The notes beneath the pieces were generated by a model, which did no database searches, was not told where the DNA came from, and saw only the letters and a program-made list of their open reading frames with translations. Below, in pieces: positions 1 through 6,644 of a stretch of 14,073 nucleotides of DNA (its first letter is position 1; each line of letters begins with the position of its first letter). Source of the stretch: Candidatus Gastranaerophilales bacterium (GTDB lineage Bacteria > Cyanobacteriota > Vampirovibrionia > Gastranaerophilales > Gastranaerophilaceae); contig UNSK01000048.1 of NCBI GenBank assembly GCA_900552525.1, forward strand, positions 1 to 14,073. The letters are read 5' to 3'. The position numbers were made by a program, and so were the translations under genes.

Positions 1-1
1 A

Positions 2-249
2 GGAGGATTAGTTGGAGGTTCAAACTTTGACCTTGACCTGATTATAAACAACTCAACTGGTTCATCTCAGAAAGCATTTGAGTTAACAAGAGCAAATGCA
101 CTTTCAACAATAGACGAAGTATTAAAATCAATAATTTAGTATCAACTCAATCAACAATTCGTGATGCAGATATAACGGAAGAATCAAGTGCAACTCTTCT
201 TGCTACAGCAAACCAAACACCGGCTATAGTACTTCAATTATTGTTGTAA
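2..249 (+). pseudogene. Flagellin C-terminal remnant (decayed)
   Basis: The 5' part lies outside the window. From base 2 one frame reads 45 codons to a TAG at 137-139 and ends in a helix-like segment (AFELTRANALSTIDEVLKSI) typical of the flagellin C-terminal D1/D0 helices. After a frame change near 118-139, the frame ending at the TAA at 247-249 reads STIRDADITEESS then ATLLATANQTPAIVLQLLL. IRDAD and the ATANQ-P-VLQLL ending are flagellin hallmarks. An intact flagellin has roughly 35 residues between the first helix and IRDAD (the S.QR..LGA..NRL segment) and about 15 more after IRDAD.. (the QILQQ segment). Most of both are missing, so several deletions have occurred. The product could not polymerise as a normal filament subunit. 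The flagellin assignment is well supported; how much of the 5' half survives cannot be seen. Confidence 0.75.
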
Positions 250-308
250 TAGCTCCTTCACCCTACAGATAAGAATTATTGATACAACAAAATTGCGAGC
301 CTGAAATT

Positions 309-920
309 TTAATCCAATTGTTTCACAGTTGCGACAATTTTACCGATAAGTATTAATTCTGCGGCAGACTTTCCGTTTATGGTTCTAATTCTGTATTCAG
401 GATTGTCAGACTTGATAATAATCTCATCAAGATTTTTTGATAAGCGTTTTACAAAAAATTCGTTATTAAAACAAAATACATAAATTTTATTGTCCTGAAT
501 CTGGTTTCCGTTCCAGTGTTCTACAATAAGCTTATCGCCATTATCAATAGTAGGCGACATACTATTTCCGGAAGCATTAATCATAGAATATAATTTATTT
601 TTTGAATACCCGCTTATCATTGAAATCGGTATAGGAAGTTTCGTTTTTTCACTCGAAAAGACAATACTGCCATTTCCGCAGCTTGCAAAAACATCTGTAT
701 AATAATCTATATAAGCAATATCGTCGGTTACAGAACTGAAAATACTAATCTTAAAAAATTCCTCAACCCGTCTTATTTCGCTAACCGTAACTTCGCTCTG
801 AGTTTTTATTCTATTGCTAATTGTCTGACGTGTTATGCCAAGGCTGTCTGCAAGCATTGACTGGTTAACAGTTATCCCTGCTATATTGGATATTAATTGT
901 ATTAATTCATCTAGTTTCAT
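309..920 (-). CDS. LexA/CI-like S24 repressor (HTH plus self-cleaving peptidase domain)
   Basis: A 203-residue phage-type transcriptional repressor. An N-terminal helix-turn-helix lies at about 18-52 (recognition region LGITRQTISNRI). A LexA/UmuD/CI-like S24 serine peptidase domain fills about 75-200. The catalytic dyad is visible: Ser120 in GNSMSP and Lys158 in FFVKRL. A Cys81-Gly82 pair in the ASCGNGS segment is the likely self-cleavage site; UmuD also uses Cys-Gly. In this family, RecA-ssDNA filaments stimulate self-cleavage and relieve repression after DNA damage. The gene diverges from the strong promoter of the small genes on the other strand, and an inverted repeat in the shared 146-base gap is a plausible operator. 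The ATG at 920 is preceded only by a weak GGTG. It is judged an accessory (prophage or satellite) regulator rather than the host LexA because of its neighbours. Confidence 0.88.
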   Translation of the reverse strand: MKLDELIQLISNIAGITVNQSMLADSLGITRQTISNRIKTQSEVTVSEIRRVEEFFKISIFSSVTDDIAYIDYYTDVFASCGNGSIVFSSEKTKLPIPISMISGYSKNKLYSMINASGNSMSPTIDNGDKLIVEHWNGNQIQDNKIYVFCFNNEFFVKRLSKNLDEIIIKSDNPEYRIRTINGKSAAELILIGKIVATVKQLD

Positions 921-947
921 CGTTTCACCAGTATATGAAAATAGTAC

Positions 948-976
948 TTGACATTTGTATCATATCGTCTTACAAT
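948..976 (+). promoter_or_regulatory. Strong sigma70-type promoter for the small phage-like genes
   Basis: TTGACA (948-953), a 17-base spacer, then TACAAT (971-976): a perfect -35 and a five-of-six -10. Transcription should start near 983, giving an 84-base leader before the ATG at 1067. The -10 box lies inside the inverted repeat at 967-981, so a bound repressor would block it. On the other strand a TATGAT at 964-959 could be the -10 of the repressor's own promoter, with a weak -35. Confidence 0.75.
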
Positions 977-981
977 AAGAC
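967..981. promoter_or_regulatory. Inverted repeat, candidate S24 repressor operator
   Basis: GTCTTA (967-972), CAA, TAAGAC (976-981): perfect six-base arms around a three-base centre, covering the -10 box of the rightward promoter and lying within the possible leftward promoter. A dimeric repressor bound here would control both directions. Binding by the neighbouring S24 protein is inferred from position. Confidence 0.6.
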
Positions 982-994
982 ACAAGATGTAAAC

Positions 995-1006
995 TATCAA
1001 TTGATA
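995..1006. repeat. 12-bp perfect palindrome in the leader
   Basis: TATCAATTGATA is fully self-complementary and lies about 12 bases downstream of the predicted start of transcription. It could be a second regulatory site for the repressor or another protein, but its half-site differs from GTCTTA. In AT-rich DNA it may be chance. Confidence 0.35.
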
Positions 1007-1066
1007 TTTAATCATATTTTTTTGCTAATGTCAATGTTTTAAATATTTGGAAGAGGTTTTGTAAAA

Positions 1067-1276
1067 ATGAATTACAGATATAATGTATCATGTAGTGAAA
1101 CAATGTCAAAGAATTGGACCCCGAGTGCAGTGGATTGTTACAAGTTAGGGTGCGTATGTGCTAGATGCAATTTGTATAAAATATATTTTAGTAATTCTTA
1201 TAATAAATGCAGAATGAAAGAAACTGTAATAGAACTGGTGCGCAAATTAGGAGCACCTGTGGAGGATGATAAATAA
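1067..1276 (+). CDS. Small six-cysteine protein, putative metal-binding
   Basis: A 69-residue protein of unknown function. Cysteines are at 9, 24, 29, 31, 34 and 48; the C-x4-C-x-C-x2-C cluster plus Cys48 suggests a zinc or other metal knuckle. The C-terminal half (CRMKETVIELVRKLGAP) is predicted to be helical. No signal peptide or membrane segment is seen, so it should be cytoplasmic. The ATG at 1067 follows GGAAGAGG at 1049-1056. Its stop shares one base with the next start (TAATG), so the two are probably translationally coupled. It is the first gene behind the repressor-controlled promoter, the position of an early prophage or satellite gene. A DNA-binding or protein-partner role is only a guess. 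Confidence 0.75.
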   Translation: MNYRYNVSCSETMSKNWTPSAVDCYKLGCVCARCNLYKIYFSNSYNKCRMKETVIELVRKLGAPVEDDK

Positions 1277-1560
1277 TGAGTGGATATTCAAGTATAGAAA
1301 ATGGGAAAAAGGGCGGCAGACCGAAGTATGACAGCGAGGTAAAAATTTCTCTGCCCGATATAGATTTTGTCATATTAACACCAACCCAATACGGTTCATT
1401 GATTGAAAGATACGGCTATGAACTCCTGAGAAAGGCTCTTTTAATCCTTGAAGAATGGCTTAAGTCAAGCCCTGAAGGAGAAAAATACCGGGGAAAAAAT
1501 AATTATGCTCACTTCCGCTCTGACGGCTGGGTTATAAATTCTGCAAAAATAACCCGTTAA
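1276..1560 (+). CDS. Small phage-type protein resembling DnaD-like/replisome-organiser tails
   Basis: 94 residues. The N-terminus carries a basic GKKGGRPK segment (11-18) common in phage and plasmid DNA-associated proteins. The middle and C-terminus (LTPTQYGSLIERYG, ending in a YAHFRSDGWVINSAKI-like stretch) resemble the C-terminal helix pattern of phage replication-initiation/DnaD-like proteins, in which a conserved Tyr-Gly helix is followed by a K-Y/N-Y...W block. The resemblance is from memory of the pattern, not a search. Start at the ATG overlapping the upstream stop, with GGAGG at 1261-1265. Its last four bases overlap the end of the convergent phospholipase-like gene. At under 100 residues it is much shorter than a full replication initiator, so it may be a truncated or regulatory version. 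Confidence 0.65.
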   Translation: MSGYSSIENGKKGGRPKYDSEVKISLPDIDFVILTPTQYGSLIERYGYELLRKALLILEEWLKSSPEGEKYRGKNNYAHFRSDGWVINSAKITR

Positions 1561-2228
1561 TTAATATTTTTTACGGCGAGAACTTTTTCTAAAAATTCTC
1601 TGGAAGCGTTTACGCCTCTGTTAAAACAAGCCTGCTGAATGGAAATCCAGTTTTTCTTGTTAAATCTTTTTACCTTGAACTCCGGATTTTGAGAATATTC
1701 AGCAGTTTTTGTAAATAAATCCAGTATAGAACTGTACTCAAGATTTTCTGCCTTAAAATTTTGGGTTAGTATGTCTAAATGTGCTGTTGCACCATATTTT
1801 TTACCGCGTTCAAAATTTCCGTGAAGCTTGTATTTTAATATTTTATGTATTAATCCGCCCGGTTCTGTATGAAGCGGAACAGACATATCTTGCAAATAAT
1901 GCAGTGCATAGCCGAGTTTTTTTAATACTTCTTCTTTGTCTTCTGAAAGCATTGCTTGCTGCAAATGTTCTTTAAACTGGCTAAAGGCATTTAGTTTATC
2001 AGAGTCTGGCCCGAAGCTTTTTTTCTTAGAATTTGGAAAGAAGAAGTGAGTGTTATTATGATATCCCAATTCTGTCTTTGCAAAGTCTGGCATTTGGGCA
2101 TATCTGGCAACCTGTCTTTTAGTAATATCATCAATGCTGCTGTTTTGTAGTGCGAGCATTGTCATTTCTAAATGTGTTGTTTTATTCCATTTAAAATTTG
2201 TCTGTCCACCCGAAGTATTGATTTGCAT
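1557..2228 (-). CDS. Zinc-dependent phospholipase C / S1-P1 nuclease-like protein
   Basis: 223 residues from the ATG at 2228. The family's trinuclear zinc ligands can be placed in order: Trp14 and His19 (WNKTTH, the W-x4-H spacing of P1 nuclease), Asp48 (MPDF), His61 (THFFF), His110 and Asp114 (HYLQD), His120 (VPLH) and an H136-x3-E140 pair. The block HYLQDMSVPLH matches the phospholipase C/P1 signature except for Gln where Gly is usual. Known members hydrolyse phosphate esters in phospholipids or single-stranded nucleic acids outside the cell, with Trp as the mature N-terminus. Here there is no signal peptide and Trp is internal, so location and activity are uncertain. A TTG at 2261, inside ychF, is an alternative start. 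It follows the ychF stop by seven bases and is probably co-transcribed. Confidence 0.7.
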   Translation of the reverse strand: MQINTSGGQTNFKWNKTTHLEMTMLALQNSSIDDITKRQVARYAQMPDFAKTELGYHNNTHFFFPNSKKKSFGPDSDKLNAFSQFKEHLQQAMLSEDKEEVLKKLGYALHYLQDMSVPLHTEPGGLIHKILKYKLHGNFERGKKYGATAHLDILTQNFKAENLEYSSILDLFTKTAEYSQNPEFKVKRFNKKNWISIQQACFNRGVNASREFLEKVLAVKNIN

Positions 2229-2235
2229 TTCCTTA

Positions 2236-3333
2236 TTATACTGCAAAACGGAAGTGAACAATATCTCCGTCCTGCATTATGTAATCCTTTCCTTCTAATC
2301 TTGTAACACCTTTATCTTTGCAAGCTGTATAAGAGCCGTTTTGTACAAAGTCATTGTATCCGGTTACTTCAGCTCTAATAAAGCCTTTTTCAAAGTCAGT
2401 ATGTATAACCCCTGCCGCCTGCGGAGCTTTAGTTCCTCTTGTGATTGTCCACGCGTGAACTTCTTTTTCGCCCGCAGTAATGAATGTAATAAGATTAAGC
2501 AGTTCATATACTGATTTAATCATTTTATTAATCCCGCTGTCTTTAACTCCAAGCTCTTCAAGGTACTCTTTAGCCCCTTCTTCTCCGAGTTCAACAAGTT
2601 CTTCTTCAATTCTTGCGCAGATTATAACTGTTTGAGCGCCATGCGATTTTGCATATTCTTCAACCTGTTTTGTGTAATTGTTGCCTTCTTTTAAATCAAA
2701 TTCAGAAACATTCGCGCAATAAATAACAGGCTTGATAGACATTAAATTAAGCGGTTTAATTGCTTCAATCTCATCTTCTGTAAAATGTTCTTTAACATTT
2801 ATGAACTTTCCTTCTTGAAGCAGTTCATTAAGTTTCTTTAATGCTCCATCTTCGACGACCGCGTCCTTATCACCGGATTTTACCTGTTTAGAAATTCTTG
2901 CAGCGCGTCTTTCTACAGAAGCCAAATCAGCAAGGGCAAGCTCTGTATTAATAATTTCAATATCTGAAATAGGATCAACTTTGCCAGCTACGTGAATAGT
3001 GTTTTCGTCATCAAAGCATCTGACAACCTGAATAATAGCGTCGACTTCTCTAATATTATGCAGGAATTGGTTGCCTAATCCTTCTCCCTGGCTTGCACCT
3101 TTTACGAGTCCCGCAATATCAACAAATTCTATGACAGTAGGAATAATTTCTTTTGCTTTGCACAAATCAGAAAGTATCTGGAGTCTTTCATCCGGTACAA
3201 CAACAACGCCTACATTTGGTTCAATTGTACAAAACGGATAATTTGCACTCTGTGCATTCTTTGTAGCTGTTAATGCATTAAATAATGTTGATTTTCCTAC
3301 GTTTGGCAGTCCAACGATTCCGGCTCTTAGCAT
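2236..3333 (-). CDS. ychF: Ribosome-binding GTPase/ATPase YchF (OBG family)
   Basis: 365 residues, full length for the family. The P-loop GLPNVGKST is at 8-16, the G3 DIAGLV near 72-77, and the G4 position reads NVSE (about 207-210) in place of NKxD. That substitution is the YchF feature that lets the enzyme bind ATP rather than only GTP. A helical coiled-coil insertion occupies the middle, and a C-terminal TGS domain (about 280-363) ends in the usual DGDIVHFRFAV. Family members bind ribosomes and have been linked to stress responses and to initiation at leaderless mRNAs. The ATG at 3333 has AAAGGGA upstream. It is transcribed leftward, away from the ribosomal operon, with the phospholipase-like gene directly behind. 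Confidence 0.97.
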   Translation of the reverse strand: MLRAGIVGLPNVGKSTLFNALTATKNAQSANYPFCTIEPNVGVVVVPDERLQILSDLCKAKEIIPTVIEFVDIAGLVKGASQGEGLGNQFLHNIREVDAIIQVVRCFDDENTIHVAGKVDPISDIEIINTELALADLASVERRAARISKQVKSGDKDAVVEDGALKKLNELLQEGKFINVKEHFTEDEIEAIKPLNLMSIKPVIYCANVSEFDLKEGNNYTKQVEEYAKSHGAQTVIICARIEEELVELGEEGAKEYLEELGVKDSGINKMIKSVYELLNLITFITAGEKEVHAWTITRGTKAPQAAGVIHTDFEKGFIRAEVTGYNDFVQNGSYTACKDKGVTRLEGKDYIMQDGDIVHFRFAV

Positions 3334-3575
3334 AAATAAATCCCTTTCAAAATACTATATGTGTAAATTGTATCATGAACAGAAATAAAATGAGTTATAA
3401 AAATATATAGAATGTTTTTTTAATAATAAAAAATATTACAAAAAGGATATAATCCAAAATTGTATTATAAATTCAATATTTTTCATGATATTAGATTACA
3501 GGGAATAAAACTTAAGAATAAAAAAACAAACAGAAATAAAACTTTACAAAAGGGGCGAAAATATAATAAAACAGC

Positions 3576-3603
3576 TTGCATTCAGATTTTTAGCAAATAT
3601 TAT
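3576..3603 (+). promoter_or_regulatory. Candidate promoter of the infA-rpsI ribosomal operon
   Basis: TTGCAT (3576-3581), a 16-base spacer and TATTAT (3598-3603) lie 55 bases before the infA start, the correct side and distance for the operon promoter. The background is very AT-rich, so the -10 could be shifted by a few bases (another TATTAT at 3601-3606). Confidence 0.4.
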
Positions 3604-3612
3604 TATATTAAG

Positions 3613-3629
3613 ATGCCTCAAAGTGGCAT
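3613..3629 (+). other. Short hairpin in the infA leader
   Basis: ATGCC (3613-3617) and GGCAT (3625-3629) form a five-pair stem with a seven-base loop, 30 bases before the infA start. There is no following T-run, so it is not a terminator. It would fall near the 5' end of the operon mRNA and could stabilise it or take part in regulation. Confidence 0.35.
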
Positions 3630-3658
3630 TATTTGACAGCCGAAAAATAGAGGAAAAT

Positions 3659-3874
3659 ATGGCAAAAGACGTAATAGAAATAGAAGGTACTATTCTGGAA
3701 TCCATGCCGAATGCGATGTTCAGGGTAAAACTTGAAAACGGACACGAAATTCTGGCACACATATCAGGAAAAATAAGAAAGAATTTTATCAGAATATTAC
3801 CGGGTGACAGAGTAAAAGTAGAAATGACACCTTATGATTTAACCAAAGGCAGAATAACATTCCGTCTTAAATAA
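3659..3874 (+). CDS. infA: Translation initiation factor IF-1
   Basis: 71 residues, one S1-like OB-fold domain, collinear with bacterial IF-1 throughout: [53 protein letters not shown]-1 binds the ribosomal A site on the 30S subunit and helps IF-2 and IF-3 during initiation. The ATG at 3659 is chosen because it gives the canonical [10 protein letters not shown] start and follows GAGGA (3650-3654). A GTG at 3623 in the same frame would add 12 unrelated residues and sits within the leader hairpin. It is the first gene of the operon, with rpmJ 42 bases downstream. Confidence 0.97.
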   Translation: MAKDVIEIEGTILESMPNAMFRVKLENGHEILAHISGKIRKNFIRILPGDRVKVEMTPYDLTKGRITFRLK

Positions 3875-3916
3875 TAAAAAGTTTTTAAGTATTACAAAAA
3901 GATAAAGGATAAAACA

Positions 3917-4030
3917 ATGAAAACAAGATCATCAGTAAAACCTATGTGCGACAAATGCAAAGTTATTAAAAGAAAAGGCAGAGTTGCAGTAATTTGTGAA
4001 AACCCTAAACACAAACAAAGACAGGGTTAA
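3917..4030 (+). CDS. rpmJ: 50S ribosomal protein L36 (bL36, zinc-binding type)
   Basis: 37 residues, the usual L36 length. The sequence begins [14 protein letters not shown]. Cys11, Cys14, Cys27 and His32 form the Cys3-His zinc site, so this is the zinc-containing (C+) form. It is a small, very basic protein bound in 23S rRNA near the base of the stalk. AAGGA lies upstream at about 3904-3909, and the position between infA and rpsM is the classical one. Confidence 0.96.
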   Translation: MKTRSSVKPMCDKCKVIKRKGRVAVICENPKHKQRQG

Positions 4031-4082
4031 TTTTCGAAGAATAAAGAATAAGTAAGTACAAGAAATATAAAGGAAAGAAAAC

Positions 4083-4451
4083 ATGGCAAGATTAGTTGGG
4101 GTAGATTTACCTCGTAACAAAAGACTAGAAATCGCTTTGACCTATATCTACGGTATAGGACCTGCAAGAAGCAAAAAGATTCTTGAAGTAACAGGTATTT
4201 CACCTGATTTAAGAACAGATGACTTAACAGATGATGATATTAAACAATTACGTAATGCATTGTCTGAATACAATATTGAAGGTGACTTAAGACGTGAAGT
4301 AACAATGAACATTAAACGTCTTCAAGAAATTAACTCATACAGAGGTATGAGGCACAAAAGAGGTCTTCCTTGCAGAGGTCAGAGAACAAAAACAAACGCA
4401 AGAACAAGACGCGGTAAAAAAACAGGACCTATTGCTGGTAAGAAGAAATAA
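4083..4451 (+). CDS. rpsM: 30S ribosomal protein S13 (uS13)
   Basis: 122 residues, normal length. The helix-two-turn-helix core begins [14 protein letters not shown] with [14 protein letters not shown]. The basic C-terminus carries [27 protein letters not shown], which contacts the P-site tRNA and the 16S rRNA head. The Shine-Dalgarno AAGGAAAG lies 6-13 bases upstream. The gene is separated from rpmJ by 52 bases and followed by rpsK after 53 bases, the standard alpha-operon order. Confidence 0.98.
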   Translation: MARLVGVDLPRNKRLEIALTYIYGIGPARSKKILEVTGISPDLRTDDLTDDDIKQLRNALSEYNIEGDLRREVTMNIKRLQEINSYRGMRHKRGLPCRGQRTKTNARTRRGKKTGPIAGKKK

Positions 4452-4504
4452 TAGGGAATAAATTTAAACGAAATTAAAAATAGTGAAATATAAGGAAAAG
4501 AAAA

Positions 4505-4891
4505 ATGGCAAGACCAAAAACTACAAAGAAAAAAGAAAAGAAAAATGTATTGCAGGGTGTTGTTCACATACAATCCACTTTTAACAATACAATTGTAACT
4601 TCTACAGATACTCAAGGTAATGCTATTGCTTGGGCAACTGCCGGTGCTACAGGCTTCAAAGGAGCTAGAAAAGGAACTCCGTTTGCAGCTCAGTCAGCAG
4701 CAGAATTAGTTGCAAAGAAATCAATTGACCAGGGTATGAAAAAGGTAGAAGTTCATATCAAAGGACCTGGTTCAGGTCGTGAAACAGCAATCAGAGCTAT
4801 TCAGGCTGCTGGTTTGGAAATTACTTTGATAAAAGACGTAACACCTATTCCTCACAACGGATGCCGTCCTCCTAAAAAGAGACGTGTATAG
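4505..4891 (+). CDS. rpsK: 30S ribosomal protein S11 (uS11)
   Basis: 128 residues. A lysine-rich N-terminal tail is followed by the S11 core ([50 protein letters not shown]) and the signature ending [18 protein letters not shown]. It sits on the 30S platform beside the mRNA exit path. AAGGAAAAG precedes the ATG. The gap to rpsD (90 bases) is one of the longest in the operon and contains the nested inverted repeat described separately. Confidence 0.98.
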   Translation: MARPKTTKKKEKKNVLQGVVHIQSTFNNTIVTSTDTQGNAIAWATAGATGFKGARKGTPFAAQSAAELVAKKSIDQGMKKVEVHIKGPGSGRETAIRAIQAAGLEITLIKDVTPIPHNGCRPPKKRRV

Positions 4892-4915
4892 GGTGTAATA
4901 AAGTTAGATACAATA

Positions 4916-4963
4916 TGCAGGGGCTTGCTTTAAGCCAAAAAAGTAAACCATAGATGCCCTGCA
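4916..4963 (+). promoter_or_regulatory. Structured leader upstream of rpsD, candidate S4 autoregulatory element
   Basis: TGCAGGG (4916-4922) can pair with CCCTGCA (4957-4963), a seven-pair stem that encloses a smaller hairpin GCTT/AAGC (4923-4926 with 4932-4935; GGCTT/AAGCC if slipped by one). It ends eight bases before the rpsD Shine-Dalgarno AGGAG (4971-4975). Protein S4 represses its own synthesis by binding structured mRNA leaders in several bacteria. Here the structure sits inside the operon directly before the S4 gene. The pairing is seen; the regulatory role is inferred. Confidence 0.5.
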
Positions 4964-4981
4964 AAAGAAAAGGAGAAAATA

Positions 4982-5584
4982 ATGGCAAGATATACAGGAC
5001 CTACGAATAAATTATTTCGTAACTACGGCGTAAAAGATTTGTCTAACAGAAAATTAACATCTTCTATGAGGCAAACAGCATCCGGTCAACACGGTGCAGT
5101 AAGAAAGAAACTTTCTGAATACGCTATTCACTTAAATGAAAAACAAAAAATCAGATTAACATATTTGGTAAGCGAAAAACAATTCGCAAAATATTACAAC
5201 GAAGCTGCAAGAAAGAAAGGTGTAACAGGTACTATCCTTCTTCAAATTCTTGAATCTAGATTAGATAACGTCTTATTTAGAGCAGGTTTCGGCGTAACAC
5301 GTAAACAATCAAGACAAATCGTTAACCACGGTCACGTTCTTGTTAATGATAAGAAAGTAGATATTCCATCATATTTAGTTAAAGCAGGTGATGTAATCAC
5401 TATTAAATCAAGAAGCAACGATTACCTTAAGACTGTAATGAGTGCAATTGATTTATCTTGTGCTCCTGCTTGGATAACAGTAGATAAAGACGCTTTGAAG
5501 ATTACATTCGAAAGAATTCCTCAAAGAGAAGAATTAGATCCTGAATTCAAAGAACAACTTGTTATAGAGTACTATTCAAAATAG
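4982..5584 (+). CDS. rpsD: 30S ribosomal protein S4 (uS4)
   Basis: 200 residues, full length. The N-terminal region (MARYTGPTNKLFRNYGVKDL) lacks the cysteine cluster of zinc-binding S4, so it is the zinc-free type. The S4 RNA-binding domain at about 93-155 includes SRLDNVLFRAGFG, TRKQSRQIVNHGHVLVN and PSYLVKAGDVI. It ends in PQREELDPEFKEQLVIEYYSK. S4 is a primary 16S rRNA assembly protein and, in several bacteria, a translational repressor of its own operon. Placing rpsD between rpsK and rpoA follows the common bacterial alpha-operon order; as generally known, cyanobacteria usually keep rpsD elsewhere. Confidence 0.98.
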   Translation: MARYTGPTNKLFRNYGVKDLSNRKLTSSMRQTASGQHGAVRKKLSEYAIHLNEKQKIRLTYLVSEKQFAKYYNEAARKKGVTGTILLQILESRLDNVLFRAGFGVTRKQSRQIVNHGHVLVNDKKVDIPSYLVKAGDVITIKSRSNDYLKTVMSAIDLSCAPAWITVDKDALKITFERIPQREELDPEFKEQLVIEYYSK

Positions 5585-5603
5585 GCTGATAGGAGAAAAT
5601 AAT

Positions 5604-6608
5604 ATGGAATTAAAAATTAAAACTGTTAATACAATGACCAGTTCTGATGGTTCACAATATGGTAAGTTTACTATTGAACCGTTAGAAAGAGGCTTTGGAA
5701 CAACTATCGGTAACGCACTTAGACGTGTATTACTTTCAAGCTTAGAAGGTACTGCTGTAACTTCTTGCAGAATTGAGGGTATAACTCACGAATACACAGC
5801 AATTCCGGGTGTATTAGAAGACGTTATCGACGTAATGTTGAACCTTAAAGGTTTGGCAATTAAAACAGACTCAAAAGAACCTCAAAATTTGAGAATAGAT
5901 GTAGACAAACCAGGTCCTGTATTGGCAAGTGATATCCAATTACCAGCCGGTGTAAAGGTAGTAAACCCTGACTGGTTGATTTGTACTATAGCTGACGGCG
6001 GTTCATTCCACGCCGATATCGTTGTAGAAACAGGAAAAGGATATGTAGCAAATGATGTTCCAAGAAATTCTAAATCAGGAGCTCCTATTGATATGTTACC
6101 TATTGATGCTACATTTATGCCGGTAAAAAGAGTTCGTTATGAAGTTGAAAATGCTCGTGTCGGCGACAATATCGACTTTGATAAATTAACTCTTGAAATC
6201 TGGTCTAATGGTACAGTAGATGTAACTACAGCTCTTACTCAGGCAGCTGATTTGCTTATTGAACACTTTGTTCAAATCTCATCTATTACAGGCAAAACTT
6301 CTCACAAAGATATTGAAGAAAAGGCTGTTGTTATGGAAGAATCTCATGAAGAAACCGAACAAGAACCTTCAATCACTATTGATGAGCTTGAATTATCTGT
6401 AAGAGCATATAACTGTTTAAAAAGAGCAAGCATTAACTCAATGGCAGAATTGTTAAAGAAATCAGAACATGATTTGTTAAATATTAAGAACTTTGGTAAA
6501 AAATCTTCAGATGAAGTAATTGAAAGATTACACCACTTCGGTTTAGACTTAGCTCCAAATCCGGAAGTAGATGAAGAAGGTTATGCTATTCAAGGTTCAG
6601 AAGAATAA
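5604..6608 (+). CDS. rpoA: DNA-directed RNA polymerase subunit alpha
   Basis: 334 residues. The N-terminal dimerisation domain (about 1-230) includes FTIEPLERGFGTTIGNALRR and VLLSSLEGTAVTSCRIEG, which start alpha dimer formation and beta/beta' assembly. An acidic linker (about 238-256, EEKAVVMEESHEETEQEPS) leads to the C-terminal domain at about 258-318 with NCLKRASINSMAELL and the two helix-hairpin-helix turns (LLNIKNFGKKSSDEVIERL) that touch UP elements and activators. A short acidic tail follows. AGGAG precedes the ATG, only 19 bases after rpsD. The linker is somewhat longer and more acidic than usual, but no key element is missing. Confidence 0.98.
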   Translation: MELKIKTVNTMTSSDGSQYGKFTIEPLERGFGTTIGNALRRVLLSSLEGTAVTSCRIEGITHEYTAIPGVLEDVIDVMLNLKGLAIKTDSKEPQNLRIDVDKPGPVLASDIQLPAGVKVVNPDWLICTIADGGSFHADIVVETGKGYVANDVPRNSKSGAPIDMLPIDATFMPVKRVRYEVENARVGDNIDFDKLTLEIWSNGTVDVTTALTQAADLLIEHFVQISSITGKTSHKDIEEKAVVMEESHEETEQEPSITIDELELSVRAYNCLKRASINSMAELLKKSEHDLLNIKNFGKKSSDEVIERLHHFGLDLAPNPEVDEEGYAIQGSEE

Positions 6609-6644
6609 TAGAAATTAGTAAATTATATAAAAGGAAAGAAAACA

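Larger units (their letters stand above)
3334..3658. other. Divergent intergenic region between ychF and the infA operon
   Basis: 325 bases without a convincing gene, very AT-rich. For the leftward ychF direction only weak -10 candidates are visible (TATAGT at 3359-3354, TACAAT at 3372-3367), without good -35 boxes. For the ribosomal operon the best rightward candidate is TTGCAT (3576-3581), 16 bases, TATTAT (3598-3603). An isolated TATAAT at 3448-3453 lacks a partner. A short hairpin (3613-3629) lies just upstream of infA. secY-adk-map, often upstream of infA, is absent. Confidence 0.6.

Noticed and set aside
1..1560. Attachment sites or integrase for the phage-like island
   Set aside because: No integrase-like protein, tRNA end or flanking direct repeat was found in the visible sequence; the left boundary may lie outside the window.
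2229..2261. TTG start of the phospholipase-like gene, inside ychF
   Set aside because: It would overlap ychF by 26 bases and start with a rare codon. The ATG at 2228 follows the ychF stop directly with AAGGAA and keeps all zinc ligands, though the spacing is tight and doubt remains.
3623..3658. GTG start for infA adding 12 residues
   Set aside because: IF-1 starts at [10 protein letters not shown]; the ATG at 3659 has its own GAGGA site and gives the family length. The GTG lies in the leader hairpin without a ribosome site.
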